Shown here piece by piece: positions 47,432-56,929 of a stretch of 64,000 nt of DNA; position 1 is the stretch's first letter, and each line of letters opens with the position of its first letter. Under the pieces are notes generated by a model, which had not been told where the DNA came from, did not search any database, and saw only the letters and a program-made list of their open reading frames with translations. Source of the stretch: Sphingomonas aerolata (GTDB lineage: Bacteria; Pseudomonadota; Alphaproteobacteria; Sphingomonadales; Sphingomonadaceae); assembly GCF_003046295.1 (NCBI RefSeq), contig NZ_PZZN01000002.1:992001-1056000 (forward strand). The letters are read 5' to 3'. The position numbers were made by a program, and so were the translations under genes.

Positions 47432-50400
47432 CAAAAGCGCGTCGTTGCCGAAATCGAGATCTGGCGTCCCAGCGTGTCGTAACGCTGGGGAATCGTGTTC
47501 CCGCGCGACAAGGCGTAATCATAGGTGTTCGTCAGGATCGGCTGCTGGCGGTCGAAGATGTTGTTGACCGCCGCGGTCAGCGTCATCCGCTTGGCGATGT
47601 TCACGCCCAGCGACAGATCGAAATAATGATAGGCGGGGATCCGCGTGAAGTCGGAGACCTCGGTCGCCGGCGTCGAGTTCGGGCCGCCATTCTGACCCGC
47701 GGTCGTGCCACCGATATAGCGCCACGCGACCGACGCGCTGAAGATTCCGTCGTCGCTCGAATAGGTGGTGCGGACATTGTGGATCCAGCGTGGTGTCGGC
47801 TGCGGGCAGGATCCGCCGAAATAGCCGACGCAATTGGTCCGCGGCTGATCGGGTGCGGCCTGGCCGCCCTGGTCGGTGGTCAGCGTGCCGTTCATCAGGA
47901 AGTCGAGCTTGCCCGCCGTCCCGCCGAGCCGCGCCGAATATTGCGCCTGGAAGTCATAGCCGCTCGCATAGAGCCGGTACGCGTTCAGATTGCCGCCCTG
48001 GATATAGCCCGCCGTCGTGCCCGTGCCGTTCAGCTGATAGGTCGTCGGATCGCGCACCAGCCGGCTGCAATAATAGGGGTCGCCGGTGATCACGCAGCCA
48101 TCGACTGCAAAGCTCGCACCCAGATAGCTGATCACGTTGTCGACGCGGATCTTGTACCGGTCGACCGAGAAGCTGAACCGCGGTAGGAAACGGGGCGTCA
48201 GCACCAGGCCATAGGTCAGCGTCTGTGCGTCCTCGGGATCGATCGGGGTGCCGTTGTTGCGCTGGCGGCAGACATCGTCGACGCAGCGCAGGCTGCCGGG
48301 AATACCCGCGGCCAGACCATTGCCATATTGCGCGTCGGGCAATCCGGTCAGGCGACACGCCTCGATGCTGGCCCTTGGTGCGACGCCGTTGACGCTGGCA
48401 CAGGGGTCGACGATCGTTGCATTCTGATAGCCGACGACCTGATCGGCCTCCCTCAGGCCGGGCGCGCGCGCGGCGCGGTTCCGGCCGACGCGGAACGTGA
48501 CGTCCTCGCTCGGCGAATAGACCGCCTCGATCTTCCAGGTGTTGAAGGTCTGGGGATTGGTGCTGTATTTCGACAGGCGATAGCCGCCATTGACCTGCAG
48601 CAGTTTGAAGAACGGCACGTTCTGCACCAGCGGCAGCTGGGCTTCGGCATTGCCCTCGACGACGTCCTGCGTGGTCAGGCTGTCGGGCACGCCGCCATAG
48701 ACTTCGATGAAGCGGGTGTTGCGCGTCGTCCGCTCCTCCTGCCGGCGATATTCCCCGCCGACCGCCACGGCCAGTCCCTGTTCGGCGAATGGCGACCGGA
48801 TGCCGTAGCGGGTGAAGTCCGCCGTCAGATTGGCGGTCACGTCATAGAATTTCGCGCGCAGGTCCTGCACGCCGAGCCCCTCGTCGAACAGATAGTCGCT
48901 GAGCGCGGCGCTGCCGGGATTGTTGGCGGTGAACACGTTGAGCGGTACGCAGGCGGGGTCGGTGCCGTTGACCACCGACCGGCACGTCGGCACGCCGTTC
49001 ACGTTGAGGACGTCGAGCGCGCGGCTGACCTTGGCGGCGACCGGGTTGCCGCCGGGCTCCCATAATTGCCGGCTCGTGCTGTAGACGCCGCCGACGTCAT
49101 ACCGCCAGCCCTCGGCGATCTCGCCGCGGACCGACGCGTTGATGCGCGTCTGCGTGTTCCTGAAGCTTTCCTTGTCGCGGTCGCCGGCCAGCCCCGGAAA
49201 GCCGTATTGGACACCGAGCGGCGCCGACGCGCCGGTCCCGGCATTCGCGCCGCAGATCGTCTGCGCCTGCGATGCGGACATCAGCGGGTTGTCGCAGTTC
49301 ACCCGGTAGCTGCCCTGGACATAGGGGCCGTAGAGCAGGTTCTCCGATGTATCGCGAAGGTACATCACGCCCGCCGAAAACTCGGCGGCGGGCGACGCCT
49401 TGAAGTTGATGAAGCCGCCGCCGTTGAAGCGCTCATAACCACGCGCCGCGAGCCGGTCCGCCTGGTTCGCATAGCCCGGAATCGTCGACGCGTTCGCGAA
49501 GACGCCGGGGCTGCCGGTGACGTTCGAATAATTTACGCCGTTCGCCGTCAATGTCCCGTTGGGCGACGCCGCGGTCACGCCGCAGATCAGGTTGTTGACC
49601 CTGAGCGGGTTACCCGTGTCGCGGCGCAACTGACAGCCCGACGCGTCGCGGTCACGGAAGAAGATGCCGTCCGCGGTCCGGTAGGTGCCGTAGACCGAGA
49701 CATTCAGCCGGTCGTCGAGGAAGTTGTGGCCGTAGGTCGCGCTCAGATCCGCGCGGCCGCCATCGTTGGTCAGCCCCGTCGGCGTGGCGATCCCGTAGCG
49801 CTGGGCGACGGGTGTCGAAGCGTTGGCGCGGTTGTCGTGATTGTAGAAGCTGTAATTGCCCGACAGCTGCAGTCCTTCGAAATCGCGACGGATCACATAG
49901 TTTACGACGCCCGCGATCGCGTCGGAGCCATAGACCGAGGATGCGCCGCCGGTCAGCAGGTCGATGCGCTCGACCAGCGAGACCGGGATCAGGTTGGTGT
50001 CGACGGATTCGGTCCCGGCGATCCGCTGGCCGTCGATCAGCGACAGCGTGCGGTTGAAATCCAGCCCGCGCAGCTTGACGCCGCGCTGCTGGCCGTTGCT
50101 CTGCTGATAATTCTGCTGCGCATCGGGCTGCACCTGACCCAGCCGGTTCGTCACCTCCTCGAGATTGACCGCGCCCTGCGCCTTGATCTCCGCGGCACCG
50201 ATGCTGGTGATCGGGCTCGCCGACTTCAGATTGGGCCGGGTGATGCGCGTGCCGGTGACCATGATGTCCGCCGGCGCCGGCGCTGGCGTTTCGGACGTGG
50301 GGTCGAGCGTGACGGGGGCGGACCCGGTGGGCGGGGCGGGGGCTGCGCTATCCTGCGCCGCCACCACGAACACGCCCTGCGTGGTCTGCGAGACCGCAAG

Positions 50401-50670
50401 GCCAGTGTCGCGCAACAGGCGCTGAAACGCGTCGGCGGCGGTCATCGACCCGGCCAGCGCGGTCGACCGGCGGGTGCCGACCCGCGCCTGATCGAACACG
50501 ACCTGGACACGGGCCTGCTGCGCCAGCGTCTGCAGTGCCTGGGCCAGCGGCTGCGGCGCGACGTCGACGCGGACCATCGCCGACTGTGCAGCGAGCGGCG
50601 TCGCTGCCACCGCGGCGATTGCGACGACGCTGGTCCGCACCAACATCGATCCGAAAGAATGCCCAACCAT
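47431..50670 (-). CDS. TonB-dependent receptor with N-terminal STN domain
   Basis: A 1079-residue receptor. After a signal peptide (VVAIAAVAATPLAAQS) comes an STN domain (VRVDVAPQPLAQALQTLAQQARVQVVFD to GLAVSQTTQGVFVVA), the part that signals to FecR-type anti-sigma factors. A Pro-rich linker, TonB box (DIMVTGTRI), plug and very large barrel follow, ending in Phe (SATTRF). First gene of the hexosaminidase-fucosidase operon, so the ligand is probably a GlcNAc- and fucose-containing oligosaccharide. A GGGGGCGAG ribosome site precedes the ATG. Confidence 0.9.
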   Translation of the reverse strand: MVGHSFGSMLVRTSVVAIAAVAATPLAAQSAMVRVDVAPQPLAQALQTLAQQARVQVVFDQARVGTRRSTALAGSMTAADAFQRLLRDTGLAVSQTTQGVFVVAAQDSAAPAPPTGSAPVTLDPTSETPAPAPADIMVTGTRITRPNLKSASPITSIGAAEIKAQGAVNLEEVTNRLGQVQPDAQQNYQQSNGQQRGVKLRGLDFNRTLSLIDGQRIAGTESVDTNLIPVSLVERIDLLTGGASSVYGSDAIAGVVNYVIRRDFEGLQLSGNYSFYNHDNRANASTPVAQRYGIATPTGLTNDGGRADLSATYGHNFLDDRLNVSVYGTYRTADGIFFRDRDASGCQLRRDTGNPLRVNNLICGVTAASPNGTLTANGVNYSNVTGSPGVFANASTIPGYANQADRLAARGYERFNGGGFINFKASPAAEFSAGVMYLRDTSENLLYGPYVQGSYRVNCDNPLMSASQAQTICGANAGTGASAPLGVQYGFPGLAGDRDKESFRNTQTRINASVRGEIAEGWRYDVGGVYSTSRQLWEPGGNPVAAKVSRALDVLNVNGVPTCRSVVNGTDPACVPLNVFTANNPGSAALSDYLFDEGLGVQDLRAKFYDVTANLTADFTRYGIRSPFAEQGLAVAVGGEYRRQEERTTRNTRFIEVYGGVPDSLTTQDVVEGNAEAQLPLVQNVPFFKLLQVNGGYRLSKYSTNPQTFNTWKIEAVYSPSEDVTFRVGRNRAARAPGLREADQVVGYQNATIVDPCASVNGVAPRASIEACRLTGLPDAQYGNGLAAGIPGSLRCVDDVCRQRNNGTPIDPEDAQTLTYGLVLTPRFLPRFSFSVDRYKIRVDNVISYLGASFAVDGCVITGDPYYCSRLVRDPTTYQLNGTGTTAGYIQGGNLNAYRLYASGYDFQAQYSARLGGTAGKLDFLMNGTLTTDQGGQAAPDQPRTNCVGYFGGSCPQPTPRWIHNVRTTYSSDDGIFSASVAWRYIGGTTAGQNGGPNSTPATEVSDFTRIPAYHYFDLSLGVNIAKRMTLTAAVNNIFDRQQPILTNTYDYALSRGNTIPQRYDTLGRQISISATTRF

Positions 50671-51210
50671 GATCTCGCCCCCCTGTTATTACGCTAATAT
50701 GACGGGCGACATTGCGAAACGCTCACCGGCATTGATATTTTTATAATCTTTTTATCAAGATGAGTCGATCTGGTATTGTTTATGTCTGTTGTTGGTCTTT
50801 TTGGGTGCGCTTGGCGGAAGATGCATTCGCACGGATGAGGATGGGGTTCACCCTCCCGATACTGTCCCGTCTGGCACATCGGACGATCGTTAGCGTGCCA
50901 CCCTATTTTCCGAACCTTCGAGGCGCGTCTAGCCCCTGGAAAGGTCAACCGCGCGCCGCAGCGGACTGAACATATCTAATCCATGTTATGTATCGACGAC
51001 ACGCTGCAAGCCGCTCACAAATAAGGTTAATTCCGGGCAACTATCCGGTGCAGGGTACCAATATATTACCAAAAAAGCCTTAAAAGACGGATATAAATAT
51101 AAAAAGACATTTTATGAAACTTATGTTGCGCAGGGAGATTGATCGACTTAAGCCGACCCCCGAAACGACATTGGGCCAGCAAGCGCCCCGGTTGATGTGG
51201 GGAGTATGTG
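50671..51210. other. AT-rich divergent regulatory region between two glycan loci
   Basis: About 540 bases, strikingly AT-rich compared with the genome (notably 50730-50760 and 51055-51120), with no convincing gene. It must contain the promoters of both the STN receptor operon (minus) and the receptor-GH3-GH2 operon (plus). A TATAAT at 50742-50747 and AT-rich stretches at 51090-51112 are candidate -10 regions, but no clear -35 spacing or operator palindrome could be fixed by eye. Confidence 0.5.
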
Positions 51211-54200
51211 ATGCGCCAAGTGATCAATTTTGCAGTGCTGCGCTCGGTTCTGGCGGCATCGACGATGCTGGCGACACCGGCCTTTGCGCAGGACGTGCTG
51301 CAGGACGCGACGAAGCCGGTGCCCGCCGAGAGCCAGACCCCCGCGGCGCAGGCGGCCCCGACACCGGACGCCGCGCCCGCAACCGAAGCGGCTCCTGCGC
51401 CCGCCACCCCGCAGTCCGACATCGTCGTCACCGGCTCGCGGATCATCTCGTCGGGCTTCACCGCACCAACCCCGACCCAGGTGCTGAGCGCCGAGTCGAT
51501 CGCCAAGAACGCGCAGCCCAACGTCTTCACGACCGTCGCGCAATTGCCCTCGCTCCAGGGCAGCACGGGCGCCACCGTCGGCGCCAACGGCACCTCGACC
51601 GGCGTGCAGGGGCTGAGCGCGCTCAGTCTTCGCGGCCTTCAACCGATCCGCACGCTCACCCTGATCGATGGCCAGCGGGTCGTCGGCGCGAACGTCACCG
51701 GCGTCGCCGATGTCAGCCTGTTCCCGCAATTGCTGATCGAACGGGTCGACGTCGTGACCGGGGGTGCCTCCGCCTCCTACGGCTCCGACGCGGTCGGCGG
51801 TGTGGTCAATTTCGTGACCAACACCCGCTTCACCGGCTTCAAGGCCAATCTTCAGTCGGGCATCAGCACCTACGGCGATGACGGCAACTACACGGTCCAA
51901 GCGGCGGTCGGGAAATCGCTGTTCAACGACCGGCTGCATCTCATCGGCAGCGGCGAATACAGTCACGAGGACGGGATCGGATCGGCCGGCTTCGGTGTCG
52001 GATCGAACCCCGACGGCAGCGGCCCGGGCGGGCGCAACTGGCTGGTCTCGCGCAACCTGATCAACCGCGGCATCACCAATGACGGCGGCCCGCAATATCT
52101 CGATCGCAGCTTCACCCAGGCGAACAACACGGCGCTCTACGGGCTGATCACCGCCGGTCCGCTCCAGGGCACCGCGTTCGACGTGAACGGCAATCCGCGC
52201 CAGTTCGAATATGGCTCGAACGGCGTGCCGCTGAAGGATGCGAACGGCAACGTGCTGGGCTGCTACAACGGCGTGTGCGAAGGCGGCGACCGGTCGGGCA
52301 ACGTGACCAACGCCAATTCGCTCAAGTCGACGATCACGCGGCTCAGCGGCTATGGCCGGATCGGCTTCGACATCGATCCCGACAATGAACTCTACACCAC
52401 CGTCAACGTCGCCCGGGTGACGACGGGCAATATTCCCAATGTCGGATCCGCGCAGTTCGGCAACCTGACGCTGCAATGCGCCAACCCCTATGTCCCTACC
52501 TCGATCCAGGAGGCCTGCGCGGCGAACGGGATCACCCAGTTCCGCTACGGCGTCGACAACGCGATCTTCCCCAACTCGATCAGCGTCCGCACCGAGCGCG
52601 AGCAATATCGCTTCGTCGCCGGCGCGAAGGGCAAGATCCAGGCGTTCGGCGGCGACTGGCGCTATGATGCCTATTACCAGCACGGCACGGGCATCACCGA
52701 CATCACCGTCCGCGATATCCCGCTGATGCCGCGCTACAATGCCGCGATCCAGGCGGTCCGCGCGCCCGATGGCAGCATCACCTGCGCCAATCCCGCCGCG
52801 GTCGCCAGCGGCTGCGTCCCGCTCAACATCATCGGCGGCCAGACGCCCAGCGCCGCGGCGCTCGCCTATATCCTTCCGGGCAATGGACCGTACCAGCATA
52901 CGCGCCAGACCCAGGACGTCGCGAGCTTCTCGGTCAGCGGCGAGCCGCTGCAACTGCCCGCCGGCGCGCTGTCGGTCGCGTTCGGCAGCGAATATCGGCA
53001 TGAATTCTATCAGGTGAACGCCGATCCCTACGGCAACGGCGTCGTGACCAGCGGTGCGTACGATGCGCAATATCCCAGCGACCCGCTGCTGAACCCGCAG
53101 GGCGGCAACTGGTATGCGGGCAATTACCGCGACGGCCGCGGCGCCTATAGCGTCTATGAATCCTTCCTCGAGGTGAATGCCCCGCTGTTCAACTCGGACG
53201 GGGTCGGCAAGGCGAACCTCAATGCCGCCGGGCGCGCGACCAACTACAGCACGTCGGGGACGGTCTATACGTGGAAGGTCGGCGCGACCTGGGACACGCC
53301 GGTCGACGGCATCCGTTTCCGCGGCGTGACCTCGCGCGATATCCGCGCACCCAATCTGAGCGAGCTCTTCGCCGCGCCGGTCACGAGCAATCGCACCGGC
53401 ACGACCGATCCGTTCAATCCGGGTCGTACGCTCACCGTGCTGCAGACGACCACGGGGAACACCGCGCTGCGCCCCGAAGTCGCGCGCAATACCGAATTCG
53501 GCGTGATCCTGTCGCGTCCGTCCTGGGCACCGCGGCTGAACATCTCGGTCGATTACTACCGCATCAAGATCAAGAGCGCGATCGCGGCGCTCGATGCGCA
53601 GACCCAGATCAACCTCTGCTTCGCCGGCGTGACCTTCACCTGCAACAGCTTCGACATCAGCGATCCGAACAACGCGTCGGTGACCGTCCAGCCGTTCAAC
53701 TTCGCGTCGATCTTCACCGACGGCTTCGACATCGAGGCGAGCTACCAGGTCCCGTTGTCGGGCATCGGCCTGCCCGGCCAGGCGTCGCTGCGCGGTCTGG
53801 CGACGCATGTGAAGAACTTCGTCTCGGATCGCGGTCTGCCCAACACGATCCCCATTCAGGGTGCGGGCGTGAATCTGGGGCAGGGTGCGACGCCGAGCTG
53901 GAAGGTCCTCGCGGTCCAGGACTGGACGACCGACCTCTTCAGCATGACGCTGCAGGAGCGGTGGATCAGCGCGGGCGTGATCAGCAACGAATATATCGTC
54001 TGCCAGACCAACTGCCCGGTCTCGACGATCGATCACCCGACGATCGATCGCAATCACCTCGACAGCGCCTTTTACGTCGACATCAGCGCCTCGTACAAAT
54101 TCACCGACGCGGTGCAGGGCTATGTCAAGGTGGACAACATGTTCAACAAGGACGCCGCCACCGTCCCCAGCGATATCACCAACCCCGGTCTCTACGACGT

Positions 54201-54243
54201 CGTCGGACGCGCGTTCCGGGTCGGCATGCGCGCGAACTTCTGA
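51211..54243 (+). CDS. TonB-dependent receptor of a glycoside-hydrolase operon
   Basis: About 1010 residues starting at ATG 51211, six bases after GGGGAG (GTG 51208 adjoins it). The signal peptide ends at LATPAFAQ, followed by a Pro/Ala/Glu linker, a TonB box (DIVVTGSRI), a plug (SALSLRGLQPIRTLTLIDGQRVVG, DVVTGGASASYGSDAVGGVVNFV) and a barrel ending in Phe (RANF). No STN domain. It resembles the oligosaccharide-type receptors of Sphingomonas and Caulobacter. GH3 and GH2 genes follow on the same strand, so it probably imports the products or substrate of these enzymes. Confidence 0.9.
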   Translation: MRQVINFAVLRSVLAASTMLATPAFAQDVLQDATKPVPAESQTPAAQAAPTPDAAPATEAAPAPATPQSDIVVTGSRIISSGFTAPTPTQVLSAESIAKNAQPNVFTTVAQLPSLQGSTGATVGANGTSTGVQGLSALSLRGLQPIRTLTLIDGQRVVGANVTGVADVSLFPQLLIERVDVVTGGASASYGSDAVGGVVNFVTNTRFTGFKANLQSGISTYGDDGNYTVQAAVGKSLFNDRLHLIGSGEYSHEDGIGSAGFGVGSNPDGSGPGGRNWLVSRNLINRGITNDGGPQYLDRSFTQANNTALYGLITAGPLQGTAFDVNGNPRQFEYGSNGVPLKDANGNVLGCYNGVCEGGDRSGNVTNANSLKSTITRLSGYGRIGFDIDPDNELYTTVNVARVTTGNIPNVGSAQFGNLTLQCANPYVPTSIQEACAANGITQFRYGVDNAIFPNSISVRTEREQYRFVAGAKGKIQAFGGDWRYDAYYQHGTGITDITVRDIPLMPRYNAAIQAVRAPDGSITCANPAAVASGCVPLNIIGGQTPSAAALAYILPGNGPYQHTRQTQDVASFSVSGEPLQLPAGALSVAFGSEYRHEFYQVNADPYGNGVVTSGAYDAQYPSDPLLNPQGGNWYAGNYRDGRGAYSVYESFLEVNAPLFNSDGVGKANLNAAGRATNYSTSGTVYTWKVGATWDTPVDGIRFRGVTSRDIRAPNLSELFAAPVTSNRTGTTDPFNPGRTLTVLQTTTGNTALRPEVARNTEFGVILSRPSWAPRLNISVDYYRIKIKSAIAALDAQTQINLCFAGVTFTCNSFDISDPNNASVTVQPFNFASIFTDGFDIEASYQVPLSGIGLPGQASLRGLATHVKNFVSDRGLPNTIPIQGAGVNLGQGATPSWKVLAVQDWTTDLFSMTLQERWISAGVISNEYIVCQTNCPVSTIDHPTIDRNHLDSAFYVDISASYKFTDAVQGYVKVDNMFNKDAATVPSDITNPGLYDVVGRAFRVGMRANF

Positions 54244-54313
54244 TGACCCCGGCCCGGTATGCCGTTGAGCATGACCGGGTCGGTCATCGGATCCGATTAA
54301 CTGGGGAAAGCCG

Positions 54314-56899
54314 ATGCTGCCGTTCCTGCTGATGGCCGCCGACGTTCAGGCGCCTGATCTTCAAGCGACGCCACCCGCCGTCGAGACGGCGATCGCGGCG
54401 ATGACGCTGGAGGAGAAGGCCGCGCAGCTCGGCAGCAGCGCGCCGGCGCTGCCCCGGCTCGATCTGCCCGCGTACGACTATTGGAGCGAGGGGCTGCACG
54501 GCCTCGCGCGCAACGGGATCGCGACCGTCTTTCCACAGGCGATCGGTCTGGCGGCGAGCTGGGATACCGCGCTGCTCGATCAGGTCGGCACGGTCGTCTC
54601 GACCGAGGCGCGGGCGAAGTACAACGGCGTGCGCTCGACGCGCGACCGGCGGCGTTTCGCGGGGCTGCACATCTGGTCGCCCAACCTGAACATCTTCCGC
54701 GATCCGCGCTGGGGGCGGGGGCAGGAGACCTATGGCGAGGATCCCTATCTGACGGGCAAGCTGGGCGTCGCGTTCGTTCGCGGCATCCAGGGGCCCGACG
54801 CCGCGCATCCCAGGGCGATCGCGACGCCGAAGCATTTCGCGGCGCATTCGGGGCCGGAGGCGGGGCGCAACAGCTTCGACGCGGATATCTCCCCGCGCGA
54901 CATGGCCGGGACCTATACGCCGGCCTTCCGCATGGCGGTGACCGAAGGCCGCGCGCAGTCGATCATGTGCGCCTATAACTCGCTTCACGGCGTACCCGCC
55001 TGCGCGTCGTCCGCGTTGCTGACCGACCGCGCGCGCGGCGACTGGGGGTTTGGCGGCATGGTCGTGTCGGACTGCGATGCGGTCGGCTATATCTCCGTCT
55101 TCCATTATTACCGCCCCGATCTGCCCTCGGCGGCCGCGGCGGCGCTGCAGGCGGGCACCGATCTCGATTGCGGGCCGAGCTATGATGCGCTGCCCGCCGC
55201 GGTTCGGAAGGGTCTGGTACCCGAAGCCGCGATCGACACGTCGCTGCGTCGTGTGCTCGCGTCGCGCGCGGCGCTCGGCATCGCCTTTGGCCAGCGCAGC
55301 CCCTGGACGCGCATCGCGCCGTCGCAGGTCGACACGCCCGCGCACCGCGCACTCGCGCAGACCGCAGCGGAAAAGTCGCTGGTGCTGCTCACCAACAAGG
55401 ACCGGCTGCCGCTCAAGCCCGGGACCCGGATCGCGGTGATCGGGCCCAATGCCGACTCGCTCGACGTGCTCGAGGCGAATTATCACGGCACCGCCAGCGC
55501 GCCGATCACGCCGTTGCAGGGCATTCGCGCGCGTTTCGGTGCCGATCGCGTCACCTATGCGCAGGGCAGCGGGCTGGCGGCGGGCGTCGCCTTGCCCGTG
55601 CCCGAAACCGCCCTGTCCGCGAACGGCAGGCCGGGGCTGAAGGGCGAGTATTTCAGCGACGGCGCGATGACCCGGCGGGTCGCGACCCGGCAGGACCGCA
55701 CGATCGACTTCGACTGGGATCGCGCGCCGCCCGTTCCAGGACTGTCGGGCAAAGGCTACGGCGTTCGCTGGACCGGGCAACTGACGCCGCCGGGCCCCGG
55801 CCGCTACCGGCTGCGGCTCGACGTCCCCCGCTGCTTCGACTGCGAAGGCCATGATCCGGTGAAGCTGTGGCTCGACGGCAAGCCGCTGATCATCGACGAC
55901 GGCAGCGATAGCGCAGTCGAGGCGGAGGTCACCGTCACCGACGCCAAACCGCACGACCTCCGCATCGACTTTGTGCACGCAAGCGAGGATGGCGGGATCG
56001 GCCTGCGCTGGGTCGCGCCGATCGACGCGCAGCGCGGCGAGGCGCTCGCCGCCGCCGGCGCAGCGGATGTGGTCGTGGTGTTCACCGGCCTGTCGCCGAC
56101 GCTCGAGGGCGAGGCGCTGCGGCTCGACGTGCCGGGCTTCCTCGGCGGCGACCGCACCGCGATCGAACTGCCCGAGCCGCAGCGCGCGCTGCTCGAGACG
56201 CTCGCCACCGCCGGGAAGCCGATCGTGGTCGTGCAGCTGACCGGCTCCGCGATTGCCGATCCGTGGAGCAGGGACCATGCCGATGCGGTCGTCGCCGCCT
56301 GGTATCCGGGCCAGTCCGGCGGGACCGCGATCGCGCGGATGCTGGCGGGCGATATCAATCCGGGCGGGCGTCTGCCGGTGACGGTCTATGCCACGACGCG
56401 CGATCTGCCCGCCTATATCGATTACAGCATGAAGAACCGGACCTACCGTTTCTTCAGCGGTACGCCGCTCTACCCGTTCGGCCACGGCCTCAGCTACACG
56501 CGCTTCGCCTATGCCCCCAGGACGGCGCCGATCGCGACGGTGACCGCGGGACAGCCGCTGGCGGTCAGCGTCACCGTGACCAACACCGGCAAGCGCGCCG
56601 GGGACGAGGTGGTCCAGGCCTATCTCGCACCCGTCGACGCGCAGCAACAGGGGCGGACGATTCCCGTTCTGCAACGCCAGCTCGTCGGGTTCCGCCGGAT
56701 CCCGCTGCGCGCCGGCGAAGTCCGCACCGTCGACTTCGCCATCGACCCGCGCAGCCTCAGCATGGTCGAGCATGACGGTACGCATGCCGTCGTGCCGGGC
56801 CGCTACCGGCTGTTCGTCGGTGGCGGGCAGCCCGGGGATGCGGCGGGGATCTGGACGGACGTGACGATCACCGGGACGCGGACCGTGCTGCCGAAATAA
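54314..56899 (+). CDS. GH3 beta-glucosidase/beta-xylosidase with PA14-like insert
   Basis: An 861-residue GH3 enzyme. The ATG follows GGGGAAA; a short signal-like N-terminus (MLPFLLMAADVQA) precedes it. The first domain has YDYWSEGLHGLARNG, RDPRWGRGQETYGEDP and nucleophile Asp253 in VVSDCDAVG, a pattern seen in xylan beta-xylosidases and related enzymes. A PA14-like domain (GLKGEYFSDGAM to HASEDGGIGLRW) is inserted in the second domain, and a fibronectin III-like domain ends the protein. The sugar (Glc, Xyl or GlcNAc) is uncertain. The gap to the receptor gene is 70 bases, and to the next gene 30. Confidence 0.88.
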   Translation: MLPFLLMAADVQAPDLQATPPAVETAIAAMTLEEKAAQLGSSAPALPRLDLPAYDYWSEGLHGLARNGIATVFPQAIGLAASWDTALLDQVGTVVSTEARAKYNGVRSTRDRRRFAGLHIWSPNLNIFRDPRWGRGQETYGEDPYLTGKLGVAFVRGIQGPDAAHPRAIATPKHFAAHSGPEAGRNSFDADISPRDMAGTYTPAFRMAVTEGRAQSIMCAYNSLHGVPACASSALLTDRARGDWGFGGMVVSDCDAVGYISVFHYYRPDLPSAAAAALQAGTDLDCGPSYDALPAAVRKGLVPEAAIDTSLRRVLASRAALGIAFGQRSPWTRIAPSQVDTPAHRALAQTAAEKSLVLLTNKDRLPLKPGTRIAVIGPNADSLDVLEANYHGTASAPITPLQGIRARFGADRVTYAQGSGLAAGVALPVPETALSANGRPGLKGEYFSDGAMTRRVATRQDRTIDFDWDRAPPVPGLSGKGYGVRWTGQLTPPGPGRYRLRLDVPRCFDCEGHDPVKLWLDGKPLIIDDGSDSAVEAEVTVTDAKPHDLRIDFVHASEDGGIGLRWVAPIDAQRGEALAAAGAADVVVVFTGLSPTLEGEALRLDVPGFLGGDRTAIELPEPQRALLETLATAGKPIVVVQLTGSAIADPWSRDHADAVVAAWYPGQSGGTAIARMLAGDINPGGRLPVTVYATTRDLPAYIDYSMKNRTYRFFSGTPLYPFGHGLSYTRFAYAPRTAPIATVTAGQPLAVSVTVTNTGKRAGDEVVQAYLAPVDAQQQGRTIPVLQRQLVGFRRIPLRAGEVRTVDFAIDPRSLSMVEHDGTHAVVPGRYRLFVGGGQPGDAAGIWTDVTITGTRTVLPK

Positions 56900-56929
56900 C
56901 GCGAACGACACCCAAGGGGAGCCTGCGAG

